Below are positions 41,623-53,040 of a stretch of 64,000 nucleotides of DNA, one piece after another. The stretch spans positions 62,877,369 through 62,941,368 of the forward strand of contig OX442314.1 of NCBI GenBank assembly GCA_949358305.1, given 5' to 3'. The notes beneath the pieces were generated by a model. It did not search any database. It had not been told where the DNA came from and was given only the letters and a program-made list of their open reading frames with translations. Each line of letters begins with the position of its first letter. Within the stretch, counting starts at the first letter, position 1. Origin of the DNA: Strigamia acuminata (lineage: Eukaryota > Arthropoda > Chilopoda > Geophilomorpha > Linotaeniidae). The position numbers and the translations under genes are program-made.

Positions 41623-42459
41623 GCTAACTGTTATCATCTACGCATTGGCTAATCACATTTCAATTAGTTGTAAACTAATAGCAAAATCTTAATTTCCTTC
41701 CTGCTCACATTCAGTAGTGCTACACTAATGTACATACTATTAATTTCCTTCCTGCTCACATTTAATCTCTTGTGCAAAAATATGCTTAATGCCATTTTCA
41801 ATTAAACAAATTAGTGCATTTAATTTCTTCATCAAACAAAACCAAAAAAAAGATTTGATTTCCAAATTAAACAAAAAGTGTAATGCAGGATCAATCATTT
41901 TAAGTGTTTTATTTAATTATTCTCTTGCATTTCACTCACAAATTCCTCAAATTCCTTCATGGTAAATGATGCAAACTGATCATTTACTTGTACTGTGTAA
42001 TCCGAAGAATTTTTATCACTCTTAAAACAGATTTAAACATTAAAAAAAAAAAAAAAAAAAACATAATTAGCAATTTAAACTGAACCTTCAACTTGTACCA
42101 ACTAAAAATCAAGTTTACGAGCACGCACATATTTTACGCCCATAATTGGACCCGCCATTAAAATAACTCCTGACCTTTGGACAATTAAAATTAAAATATT
42201 TTCTTTTTTAATGAAATAATATTTTACCCCCAAAAAAAAATAATAAAGATAAAAATTTAAAGTTTAAAAATTTACACTTGGTAATATCCTTGACCTTCTT
42301 TCCCCCTCGTCGACTTGACCTTGGCAACAGCGCCCTAGCAACCAACATGGCGGCGGTCGGCAGCAAAGCACAAAGGGCGCGAAACCGAACAAACTCGATT
42401 TGCAGTTGATTTTCGTTGCAAATTCGCACGTGGAAATTATTAGTAAAGTTTGCACTTAC
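41623..42459. other. Intergenic DNA before the GC-rich block
   Basis: AT-rich. Loose direct repeats around ATTTCCTTCCTGCTCACATT (41691, 41743). No gene seen. Confidence 0.4.
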
Positions 42460-42655
42460 TCGGAGCTAATTATTCGATCCCGTCGAGACTGTGGGTGGTG
42501 GCGAGGAGGATTTGAAAGAATTGGTAACTGTCCCAAGACGAGAAACGCTCACCACGAACGCCAGAGACGTTTGAGCGCATGCGTGTCCGCGGAGTTCGTG
42601 TTTGAGGGGTGTGTCTGAGGTGTGGCCCTTCAGTCCTCCCATTATGGCGACTCGC
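42460..42655 (-). other. Candidate 5' non-coding exon/promoter of the BTB gene
   Basis: A GC-rich island in AT-rich DNA. On the minus strand it ends CTCCGA|GTAAGT, a strong donor at 42459. The first BTB coding exon has an acceptor 10 bases before its ATG. Joining the two keeps an in-frame TGA upstream and no earlier ATG, which would fix translation at 34648. This is inference; a plus-strand GTAACT donor also exists here, so the transcript could run either way. Confidence 0.3.
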
Positions 42656-42729
42656 TGCTGAAACGGAATTATTTATTTAACTTAACTAATTTGTTTGTTG
42701 TTTGAAGTGATTCTTGTGTTTGGTATAAA

Positions 42730-42870
42730 TGTTTTATTAAAAATCAATTAAATTAGATTTAATTGTTTTTAATTATTTATTTTGTTTTTAGTTATTAATT
42801 TTGTTTTTAATTATTTTTTTTGTTTTTAATTATTTATTTTGTTTTTAATTATTTATTTTGTTTTTGAAAT
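42730..42870. repeat. Minisatellite, about 22-bp unit
   Basis: Copies of TTTTGTTTTTAATTATTTAT. Confidence 0.85.
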
Positions 42871-43635
42871 TTTAAATGTGTTTTTGGCTTTGAGGAAAAA
42901 AATGAGGTTTATTTTGTGACTGTGGGAAAGCTTTTCTTTTAAATTATCAAAATTCAGCGTGTAGTCTTCAAATGTTACTTGGTATTCAGCTGCACTGCAG
43001 ACTTCATTTTTTAACTTGTCTTTGATGGTTCCCCAACTCATGATTTTGCCATTTGACATTCCAACATTAGAAATTCAAGCACATTGCAGTTGTATAATGA
43101 GATTTAATATATTAAAACAAATATTTAGAAAATTTTAAAAAAAAAACATTGGTTTTTAAAAATAAAAATAAAAATAATTCATTTTTCATTAAATGATTAA
43201 AACATTTTAGAAGAATTAGTCTAATTTGGTGTCTATTTCTTCAAAAAAAATTATAAATTAAATTTTCACAAATTTTTATTTACTTTTGAACTGAAACCAA
43301 GATGGCGGCCATGAATCGTATGTTGGTGATGAATAATGTAGCTAATAAAAATATTTATTTATTTGCAAATGTATTTTAACAATCGACTAATTCGATTAAT
43401 TTGTTTTCTATTTACAAGCATTTTTCACCTGGATCTAACTGAAACTAAGATGGTGGGCGCAAACTGGACTGACTATTTTTGCCAATAGATGGCGCTTTTG
43501 ATCATTTGGCGGTAAATTTAACAGGAATGTTACAACTTGAAAGTAAACTACATAAAATCATGTTTTATGTAAAATTTAATGTCAGTTTGCACTTTTATAA
43601 TATATTTATTTAAGTAATATTTATTTTAGCTGTAT
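42871..43635. other. Intergenic DNA, AT-rich
   Basis: Contains two AAGATGG(C/T)GG words. A 68-codon open frame at 42853-43059 (-) has no recognisable domain. Nothing else supported. Confidence 0.4.
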
Positions 43636-43883
43636 TACCATATCGCCTCGTTTAAACGCCGGGTTTCATTAAGACGCCGGGCCCGTTTTAGCGCGGGGCA
43701 GTCATCGGGGATCTACGGAACTGGCGCCGGCCCCGATTAAACGCCCGGCTTCCTAAAAATAGCCGATTTTTTGGTTATGCGCGGGCGCCGGGCTCGAATA
43801 GACGCCGGCTTTAAATTGCCGCTGGGCGGGTCTGCTAAAAAAATTTATTAAATGCCCGGGCGTTTAAACGAGGCGGTAGGGTA
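43636..43883. mobile_element. TACCGTA-family foldback, copy C
   Basis: TACCATATCGCCTCGTTTAA at the left is mirrored by TTAAACGAGGCGGTAGGGTA at the right, TA-flanked. The interior matches copy B. Confidence 0.78.
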
Positions 43884-44837
43884 TGATAATATTCGTTGAA
43901 TTTATCATAAAACTGTATTATGATAATATTAGTTGAATTTTTCGTTAAACTTATCTCCCACACTGGAAGTTTGACTAGTGTTGGCTAAGTATGGTAATTA
44001 CGCGTGTACGTCATCGTCACAACATCATCACATTATAATAATTACACGTCCTTCGTGCGAGCTTTTAATCTATGAAGCTTTAACATCAAATCCCTCATGT
44101 AAAATAGATATGGTGGGAAGCGAAATTTGATGTACTGGTCTATTAACTGTCGAATATAATTAAAGACGGAATATTATACGATCCAATTAGATATTCTAAT
44201 TTATAGAAATAACGCAGTGCCATTAAGAAAATTTTATACCTTTTAAATAATTCTTCAATATTGATTTTTTTCAAAAATAAAAAGATATTGCGAGGTAAAA
44301 TTGCAATTTTCTTTCAATAGCTCTTCTAACTTGAGGTGATTCTACTTATTGGATTTTTTCAAGGATGGAAATTTGATATTTGATGACTGGAAATTGAAAA
44401 TTTTAAATTTTTATTTTAAATTTACAGCCATCAAAGTAATCATTAAAAAAAAATTTTTATATAAATCTATCATTTAATAATGAATTTCTTAGATTGGAAA
44501 TGACACAAAAATTCAGTTTGGTAGATGGTACACACAGGATATCAGGATGTAATTACTACAATGGAGGTCACACAATGGCCCTTATCACAGCCACACAGCA
44601 AGGAAAGTGATCGATTCCACACATTACAGACAACATAGAAAACTTATATGAATGGCAAAAAAGACATGACTTTTTTTTTGGTGTAATTAAAACCCAAGAG
44701 CAAGATTGCAATTGAAACTTTTTGGTTTCAAAAACCCAGTTGTCAGGTTTCCATTGACAAAATTGAAAACCAAACTACAAGGATTTCTGTTTACCAATCA
44801 ACTCAAAACCTTTAAAAAATGAATGGAAAAATTGAAT
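43884..44837. other. Intergenic DNA, AT-rich
   Basis: An ATGATAATATT(C/A)GTTGAATTT direct repeat occurs right after copy C. Otherwise nothing recognised. Confidence 0.4.
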
Positions 44838-44982
44838 GGCCGGATACGGACCGCGGAAGGTTGAAACTTGGACCGCGGTGACCTTTTAGCGACGTATTAT
44901 GAGTTTTTTTTTTCTGGACCTCGATAAAAATTTTCAATAGTATCCGGACCCCACTTAAAATTATTTGCCGACCCCTAGTAGC
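44838..44982 (-). mobile_element. Probable hAT-like element remnant
   Basis: On the minus strand it opens CTAGGGGTCGGCAAAT and later has GGTCCGGATAC and GGTCCGTATCCGGCC, the style of short non-autonomous hAT elements. Too degraded for a boundary test. The DNA from 44983 to 45533 is unique and featureless. Confidence 0.4.
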
Positions 44983-45533
44983 ATTTTTCTTTTTTTTTGT
45001 TAAAATAAAAAAATAAAAAAGATTTTTTTCTATTAACTCCTAATGAAACTCCATACACAGTTCTTGCCATCAGTCATCTAATGACGGCGCTGTTGATTGC
45101 TCCGCGATCATTTGTCATTTTCCAGATGACAGTCATGTGACGAATACATCATTATACATCAAGGTGACGAATTGGTGGCTAAAAACAAGAACGGCATCCA
45201 TTTAATCGAGCTTGAAAGTCCATGTTCAAACTGTGACATGCCAACCTGTGCGCGCTGCAGATGAAGATGGATCACGCATCAACTTCCCTGCACAGCTTCC
45301 ACAAGATGGGGCTGGGCTCTACATAACAACGCTTTTATGTCTCCGTTTGCACTGTTTTCAAGCGTTTTCTAATATAAATAAATAGACCCCGGATATTTAT
45401 GCAAAATAAAATTTATTTTATGCGCCCCAAAAAATCCATTTTATGCAAAATAAAAATAAAAATAAAAAAATAAAAATATTTATTCGAGTGAAATTCGACG
45501 TTAAATAACAAGTTAATGCCATTTCAAAGTGTT

Positions 45534-45780
45534 CTTGATGTAAATGAATTATAATTAGTAATTAGCATACATACACGATACGTGTCTTAAAAAAAGGCAA
45601 AAATTGATACGTACATGTTACCTATCGTTAACAAAAAGAGACAAATCGTCGATTTTTTCTGGAAAAATGGCGATTTATGCATTTATTTCTGATTTTCCAA
45701 AAAAATGCATTTACAGCCAACTTCGGCTTTTTATTGAATAAAAATAATTCTCATGCATTTACGCATTTATCCGGGCTTTA
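45534..45780 (+). repeat. Dispersed repeat, copy 2
   Basis: Inverted counterpart of 12467-12700 (BTB intron 5). Same block order; ends not defined by inverted repeats. Confidence 0.7.
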
Positions 45781-46619
45781 AACAATCGTGTCTGATTTCT
45801 TCTCGAGGAAAATAAAAGAGAAAGCAAATCTGTGTGTGACGAAATATTCCAGTCGAATAGCGAAAGAAGCGAATTGTAGCGACGAAGCGCATCCTATTGA
45901 TTCCACGTTGGGTCAAATTAAATTCCCTTCCGCTGTTCGATCGAACGTGCATTTAAGCGGATTCAGCGAGCTCTGCGAGCCGACGCCTGCCGCTCAGCGT
46001 CCCTTGATGCTCCAACCAGGCAGGCGTCTTGTCCGCTCTCGTCGATCCAGTGCGGGGGCCATTCACAATTTACATCGAAACTAACGAGTCGGTGAGCTCG
46101 AGCGAATTAACGCAAATAAAATGCGTGTTCCCCTCTTCTTTGCTGTAATTTATTGCTAAGTTTTATGGTTTGCTAATGGATGAGGACATTAAATCTCGAT
46201 CCGCAATGTGCAACCACAAAAGGTGGGTGGAAATTCCGCAAGAAAGTGAAAGAAAGAGTGAGGTGGAGGTTGGATATCTCATTTGGACAGAGACAGCTGC
46301 ACTGCTAGTGAGGGAAGTTGGATTTTAAATATGGAAATTAGGTTGATGTAAACAAGGGTGGAATGTGCGGTTGGTTTGTTGCTCGGGATTGTGGGAGAGA
46401 TGGATTTTGTTGTTGCGTTTTATTGGTTGATTGTTGGATAGTGCGAAATTGCTGTCGATGTTTGGATTTTATTGTTTGATTGCTGAATGGTGTTGGGTTT
46501 TTCTTGTTGGATTTGTGGAGGAGGATGGGAAATTTTTTATTCTTGCATTGTTAGAGGATGGTTAATTTTATTGTTGGGTTGTTGGTTTGGTTGTTCGATG
46601 AAACTCTATTGGCAGTTTG
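45781..46619. other. Intergenic unique island
   Basis: Higher GC at 45840-46090 with a 98-codon open frame lacking any recognised motif. It could be regulatory or an unrecognised exon; I cannot support either. Confidence 0.35.
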
Positions 46620-47100
46620 TTGGATGTTTTGCTGAATTTGTTGAATTTTTGTTGGATTTTTGTTGAATTTTTTTGAATTTGTTGGATTTTTGTTGAATAT
46701 TTTTGAATTTGTTGGATTTTTGTTGAATTTGTTGGATTTTTGTTGGGTTTTTGTTGGATTTTTGTTGAATTTGTTGGGTTTTTGTTGGATTTTTGTTGAA
46801 TTTGTTCGATTTTTGTTTGGTTTTTGTTGAATTTGTTGAATTTTTTCGGAATTTTTGTTGAGTTTTGTTGGATTTTCGTTGAGTTTTGTTGGATTTTTGT
46901 TGAGTTTTGTTGGATTTTTGTTGAGTTTTGTTGGATTTTTGTTGAGTTTTGTTGGATTTTTGTTGAGTTTTGTTGGATTTTGTTGAATTTGTTGGATTTT
47001 GTTGAATTTGTTGGATTTTTTTGAATTTGTTGAATTTTTATTGAATTTGTTGGATTTTTGTTCGGTTTTTGTTAGATTTGTTGCATTTTTCTTGAATTCA
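46620..47100. repeat. Minisatellite of TTGTTGGATTTTTGTTGAATT type
   Basis: Units of 12-24 bp; the middle (46850-46990) is a near-perfect array of GGATTTTTGTTGAGTTTTGTT. Open frames here are repeat artefacts. Confidence 0.9.
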
Positions 47101-47523
47101 TCTTGAATTTATGCTCGCTTTTTCAGGATTGTTTTCACTCAATCCAAAGCACATTATTGTTGGTAAATGATTACATTTGTATTGTTTTCAAGTAAACTAG
47201 ACAGTTTCTTGATGATTATATTGTCTTTGCGTGTATATACGAACAACAGTAATATTATTCCAGGTATTACTGCTGTTATTGCCAGGCATTTTGATTGATG
47301 TTGTTAGATGTGAGTGATTTATCGCATTGTTGTTGTGGATTGTATTTGCCATTACTGAGTTGCTAGGCACTCCAGGATTTCATTCACCATTTCATCTTTG
47401 ATCTTTCTCCAATCATCTCCTGCGCCCACACAACTCCATCTCAGCACATCGAATTAATTAATCAACGTCAAAAATAAACAATCGAACAAAACGAACTAAA
47501 TCCACAATAAAACGACAAGACTT

Positions 47524-47664
47524 CATTTAGTCGAATTTCACTTTGTCGATGTGACGTTGTGTCGACGCCGTCTTGTCGACCAAGTCGCCTTGTTGACAGC
47601 CAAATTCGACAAAGCGACCTGCTCGACAAGACGACTTCGACAAAACGTCAAATCAACTAAACAT
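47524..47664. mobile_element. Foldback element rich in GTCGAC
   Basis: TTTAGTCGAATTTCACTTTG on the left is imperfectly mirrored by CAAAACGTCAAATCAACTAAA on the right. It shares words with 28294-28420. Confidence 0.6.
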
Positions 47665-49563
47665 ACGTGAATATTTGGCCGACAAAATAAATAAGTCGAC
47701 TTAACGTTAGTCGGAAAAACGACACGCTTGTTGGTTTTTGACGTGTATTTACTTTCGATATAATTTATTTATGTAAATATTATTGTTTATCATATTGCTA
47801 TTTTTATTGTTGTTAATTATTGCGAGCATACCTCGGCGTGGTCGACGTGGTCGACAAAACGCCCGTCGAACAAATACCCAATAAAACATTCACGAAATTC
47901 CACCTTCAAATTCAAGTCGGAAACAATTTTCTTTCCCTACCCACCAACGCACTCCTGCATTGCAATTTGCACTCGTTTTTCGCTTACCTCACCCCCAAAC
48001 AATAACACCCAGGCACCATAATCCCCTAAACCCCTAAACAAAACACAACTCCCGCCCGGGAATCATCATCAACTCTTTAATTACAATACCCATAATCCCC
48101 ATCACCTGTCACTGCAATAGAAAATTGATGGAAACAAATGTGTTTGCTTTCCCTTCATTTGCATCACCTCTTATCACCATAGCAACACTATTTCCAATTT
48201 ACCATCTCTCTCTCTCTCTCTTTTTGATGAATAGCACCATTGCTGAAACATCTCAGACGACGGAACGCCAAAGGGGCCCCGACGGCAGAGCGTGGCACTC
48301 AAATTGGTTTTTATTCGGCCAATTTGCATTTTATCATCTGCACTGCGGGGGTCTGGAGAAGCTTTCACGAGCGACGCATCGCTCCATACTCGAACGCCTT
48401 TTCCGCTGGACTGAGCCCCTCGATTGGGGTCAATGAAAACGATCACATGATCACGCATTTAGTTGCAAGCGTTGAATTAAACCCGAGTCTTCGCAATTTC
48501 CACAAAAACTCCGCCATTTGTTGGGCTTGCCTGCATTGTAAATTGATGCATGGGCGGAGTAACGCGAGGGGAATCCGGCAGGGGAAGTCCATGTCGGGGG
48601 GTGTGATGAAGAAGGTCGTGGAGGAATGAAAGGAGGGGGATAATGTTATCGATTGGATGAGGTTTGCGAGGGGGGGAATGCAATCAACGCGCGTGTTCGC
48701 TCGTCCAGGTAGAAGAAGGAGCAGAAGACGAAGAAGAGGAATGAATGGTGGAGAAATGTCCCTTGGGTGTAGGCCAAGAACCGGTTCAAAGCGAGAGCGC
48801 CCTCTGTAGAATTCCGTTCGCGTATGTGCCCGCAATCGATCCCAACTGACCACCTTTGGGTGATTGTAATGATAAAATCGATATTGACCACCAGGTGAGC
48901 TGTTTTTTATTTTTTTAATTTTATTTTTATTACGTGATAATTTGATTTTGGTTGTTTAGGCAAAATAAAAATTCGTTTTACGCGCGTAAAATCTGCACCG
49001 GAAATTCCATTTTGTAGAAAATAAAAATAAATGTGTGCAAAATAAAAAAATTTATTTATATGCATTTATTTTAACCCTTATCTGATAATTCTGATGTGAT
49101 GAATGAATTTGAGGAGTAAAAAAAGGTGCTTAGGATGGTTTTAGGGGAGATTTTCCGTCTATGGATATAAATATATAAGAAAGGAAGAAAAAAAAGTATT
49201 GATTTATAGGAGGAAAGTGGTGTTGGTATTGCTGCTGGTGTATTTTGTCGGTAAATCAATGGGGGGTTTGCAATAAGAGCGGAGAAAGTGAGTGTAAATA
49301 AACAACAAGTTGTAAAAGTGTTGGATATAAAAGCATTACAAGAAATTGTTTGCGAATTGTCGCCGTCTCCCGAGCTTTCCTGCACGGCAAATGAAATTAA
49401 CTCGGCGCGGAGCATTTCCAGCATTTGCTCGAATCAATTTTTCGCGACGAATTCGCGCGTTTAGCACCAAATCAAACTAAATTAATTCAACATTTCCACT
49501 TTCCTCTAATAAAAAATATAAATAAATAAATAAATGTTTTAAAAAATTCTCTTTTAAATGAAT
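47665..49563. other. Intergenic unique DNA with one X-box match
   Basis: ATCACCATAGCAAC at 48173-48186 fully matches the X-box consensus. A (CT)n run lies near 48208. Moderately GC-rich open frames at 48240-48850 on both strands show no recognisable protein. Confidence 0.4.
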
Positions 49564-50458
49564 TAGGGTTTCTGTTTTCCCGCCTTTTTGGAATTCACGG
49601 TTTCCGGTTTCCGGTACTAAAATGGCCGGTACTCCCGGGACTAAAAAAAAAAGGCGAAAGGCGACGAAAAATGGCAAAAAATGGCCAGCTTTAGACATTT
49701 ATAGCCATTTTTCATGGTAAAAATAGCCGTTTTTTGTCAAGACTGGCCGTTTTTTGTCAAGACTGGCCGTTTTTTGTCAAAAATAGCAATTTTTAGTCAA
49801 AAATAGCCATTTTTAGTCAAAAACAGCCATTTTTAGTCAAAAACAGCCATTTTTAGTCAAAAACAGCCATTTTTAGTCAAAAACAGCCATTTTTAGTCAA
49901 AAGCCATTTTTAGTCAAAAACAGCCATTTTTAGTCAAAAACAGCCATTTTTAGTCAAAAACAGCCATTTTTAGTCAAAAACAGCCATTTTTAGTCAAAAA
50001 CAGCCATTTTTAGTCAAAAGCCATTTTTAGTCAAAAACAGCCATTTTTAGTCAAAAACAGCCATTTTTAATCAAAAACAGCCATTTTTAGTCAAAAACAG
50101 CCATTTTTAGTCAAAAATAGCCATTTTTAACCATTTTTAGTCAAACTAGCCATTTTTAGCCATTTTTAGTCAAAAATAGCCATTTTTAGCCATTTTTCAG
50201 CAATTTTTAGTCAAAAAAAGTTCTTTTAAGCCATTTTTAGTCAAAAATAGTCCTTTTAAGCCATCTTTAGTCAAAAATAGCCATTTTTAGCCAATTGTAG
50301 TCAAAAATAGCCATTTTTCGCCATTTTCCATGGTAAAACTGGCTGTTTTTCGTAAAAAATGACCATTTTCATCATTGAAACGTAACTGGTTTTTTCTCAA
50401 ATTTCCCGGTTCCCGGTACCGTTGATTTCTCACCGGGTTTCCCGGTACCGAAACCTTA
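49564..50458 (+). mobile_element. hAT-like foldback with expanded internal minisatellite
   Basis: Ends TAGGGTTTCTGTTTTCCCG and CGGTACCGAAACCTTA (inverted TTARGGTTTC). The candidate flanks AAATGAAT and ACGCGAAT match at 5 of 8 positions. It is a longer relative of 11258-11609; the extra length is the array at 49730-50330. Confidence 0.65.
49730..50330. repeat. Minisatellite inside the foldback element, about 19-bp unit
   Basis: About 25-30 copies of AGCCATTTTTAGTCAAAAAC, near perfect in the centre and degenerate at both ends. Confidence 0.92.
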
Positions 50459-51224
50459 ACGCGAATATCAAAACATTCGCAAGAAAACAATTTTTTCTTG
50501 TTGATTTTGCAACCCGATGCACATTTCCTTTCGTCGGCGTCTCTGATGTCTATTTCCGGTCGAGTCGCAACCGCTTCCGTCTGTCTCGGATGTCCAAGAA
50601 AAAAAACAGAGGTGATGACACGAGTGGACACTCCATTTCGAACGAGACATGACAATTATGACATTTAGTGGCGCGCGGGGGTCCCGGAGTGAAAGTGAGG
50701 GCCGGCCAGGGGTGGTGGATAGAGGAGATGGGTGTAGGAAGAGTGAAAAGAGGTCTTCATGGACTCTTTTCACTTAGTGCGCGCTAAGCTGACAAGTTCT
50801 CACCCTGATGAGTTGAGTTTGAGGGGGAGGTGGTCGGGTGAAGAGGGTGTTTAGGCCTATTCATTGGACAGTGCACCAGTGGTGAGAAAATGGAAAGAAG
50901 AGACGCTCAAGGGGAGAAGTGGATGAGATTAGCTCGCAAGCAGATGGCGTGGACATCCAACGCCAATCAGGCTTAAGATTGGGCACAATGAAGTCGTTTC
51001 TATGGCGACAGGACTTGGTAAAATCCAAAAAAGCAATAAAATGAATTTTTTTTTAAAATAAAAATAAAATAAAAAAATTTATTTCTGGATAGGATTGGGG
51101 AAAAGAATTGAAACCGATCTCTATAATCCAAAATTTTTTTTGCTGTAAATGAAATAGATTTTTTTTTTGAGTTTGCGGTGTTTATACCAAAATGAGGGAT
51201 TTAAATGCACTTTATTTTTAAATT
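50459..51224. other. Intergenic unique DNA with one X-box match
   Basis: GTTTCTATGGCGAC at 50996-51009 matches the X-box consensus. Open frames on both strands at 50290-50770 have no recognised domain. Confidence 0.4.
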
Positions 51225-51475
51225 TTATGCTTTTTTTTTCACTTTTTTCTACTTTTTTGGTCAGTTTTGCACTTAATTCAACTTTATTTGGTCATTTTTG
51301 CACTTAATTCAACTTTATTTGGTCATTTTTGCACTTAATTCATTAGTTTTTGGTCATTTTTGCACCTAATTCAACTTTATTTAATCATTTTTGCACTTAA
51401 TTCATCAGTTTTTGGTCATTTTTGCACTTGATTCATCAGTTTTTGATCATGTTTGCACTTAATTCATCAGTTTGA
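51225..51475. repeat. Minisatellite, about 30-bp unit
   Basis: Seven or eight copies of TTGGTCATTTTTGCACTTAA followed by TTCAACTTTA or TTCATCAGTT. Confidence 0.88.
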
Positions 51476-52634
51476 GACGTTTGGACATTTGGGACTCAAT
51501 TCTATCTACCATTTTTTTCCGGATACGATTGGATAATTGGTTTATCCATCCGAAACTTTTTGGATTTTTAAAAAAACCGATTCAAACGCGCCCTTAATTT
51601 TCACAATAAAATTGAATTTTCAAGTCACGTCTGTCGAGCGTGGGCGTTTAAATCGGCCCGGTGACCCCGAGAGACATTTTTTCCCATTTCATTTTATTTT
51701 TTGTTCAAATTCTTTTTTATTTATCCTTTGTGACCTCCCCCATTTATTCGCCGGGCCCTCTTTTGACACCTCCTGTCCCTTTCAATCAAACGGGGGCGTT
51801 TTTATGGGCATTTTTGCACCCAGGAGTTGTTGTGGGGTAAAGTTTTCGAATCAAATTTAAGCGATATACGAGATTTGGATTTATGTTGATTTTTAGGTGA
51901 CGTAATTGGATGTGTATAGTGGATGGAGATGGGAATTTTTGTTGTTATCAATTGTCGGCATCGTATTAGGATTTATTTGCCAATTAATTTAGGGAGAAGA
52001 GGGTAAGGGGGTTTTTGAAAAATAAATGTTGCGAGGGTGTGTTGGATTGGTGTTGGAGGAATTGTGCGCAGCAGGAAACAATGTGCATTAACGCGTGTTG
52101 GCGCCATTCGTCATTTTAAAGATGGCGGCGTGCGAATTCGGGAGAAAGAGAATTGCGTTGTTTTGGTGTTTTTGTTTTAGTTTGATGATTTTTTTGTGGT
52201 TTTGTAAATATTTTTAATGATGTTGGAGATTTTTTTGTTTGTTTTTTTTTAGAGTTTTAATCTGGTGCGCAACTGCGCATGCTTGAAAAGCATGACTTCC
52301 TTGATGATGCTTTATGCATTGTAATCAGATTTTTTTTTTTAAAGTAATTTTTTTTTTGTTTTAAATGAAGCAGTCAAAACGGAAGTTAGATGGTATCAGT
52401 GTGAATTATTTCGTCAGCACGTTTCGAGTGTCATTTTTGGTATAATATTCAATTTTATCTTCTGTTAATTAAATGAATAAATCGGTTGTGCTAATTATGC
52501 AAAAGCAATTGGCGAAGTTTAAATCGATCGATAAATAAATAGTTTTAAACAGTTTTACAAAATGATCGAGAAAGGAACAAAAAATAAATGAATAAATAAA
52601 AATATACAGAAAATAAAAATGCAAAACAAACAAA
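51476..52634. other. Intergenic DNA without recognised features
   Basis: Unique. A short palindromic TGCGCATGCTTGAAAAGCATG lies near 52274. Nothing further supported. Confidence 0.4.
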
Positions 52635-53040
52635 AAAGAACAAAAACGAAAATATTAAATCACCAAAAAACGACAAAAAATTAAAACACCAAAAAAGGAC
52701 AAAAAAATTAAATCACAAAAAAACAACAAAATTTAAATCACTAAAAAATAAATTAAATCACCAAAAAAGGACAAAACCACAAAAATTAAATCACCAAAAA
52801 AGGACAAAAACAACTAAAAACACAAAACAAAACCCAAAAAGGGACAAAAAATTAAATTACCAAAAATGACAAAAAAATTAAATCACCAAAAAATGATAAA
52901 AAAAATTAAATTACCAAAAAAGGCCAAAAACAAAAAAATTAAACCATCAAAAAACTCCACAAACATCAAAACCACCAAAGAAAAATTAAAAACACAAAAC
53001 AAAACCCAAAATCTCCCAAAAAAAGAAAAAAACTCTTTTC
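52635..53040. repeat. Loose A-rich array of AAATCACCAAAAAAGGACAA
   Basis: Imperfect units of about 17-30 bp. Confidence 0.8.

Noticed and set aside
45788-46084. 98-codon open frame in an intergenic island
   Set aside because: No domain, signal or splice context; unsupported.
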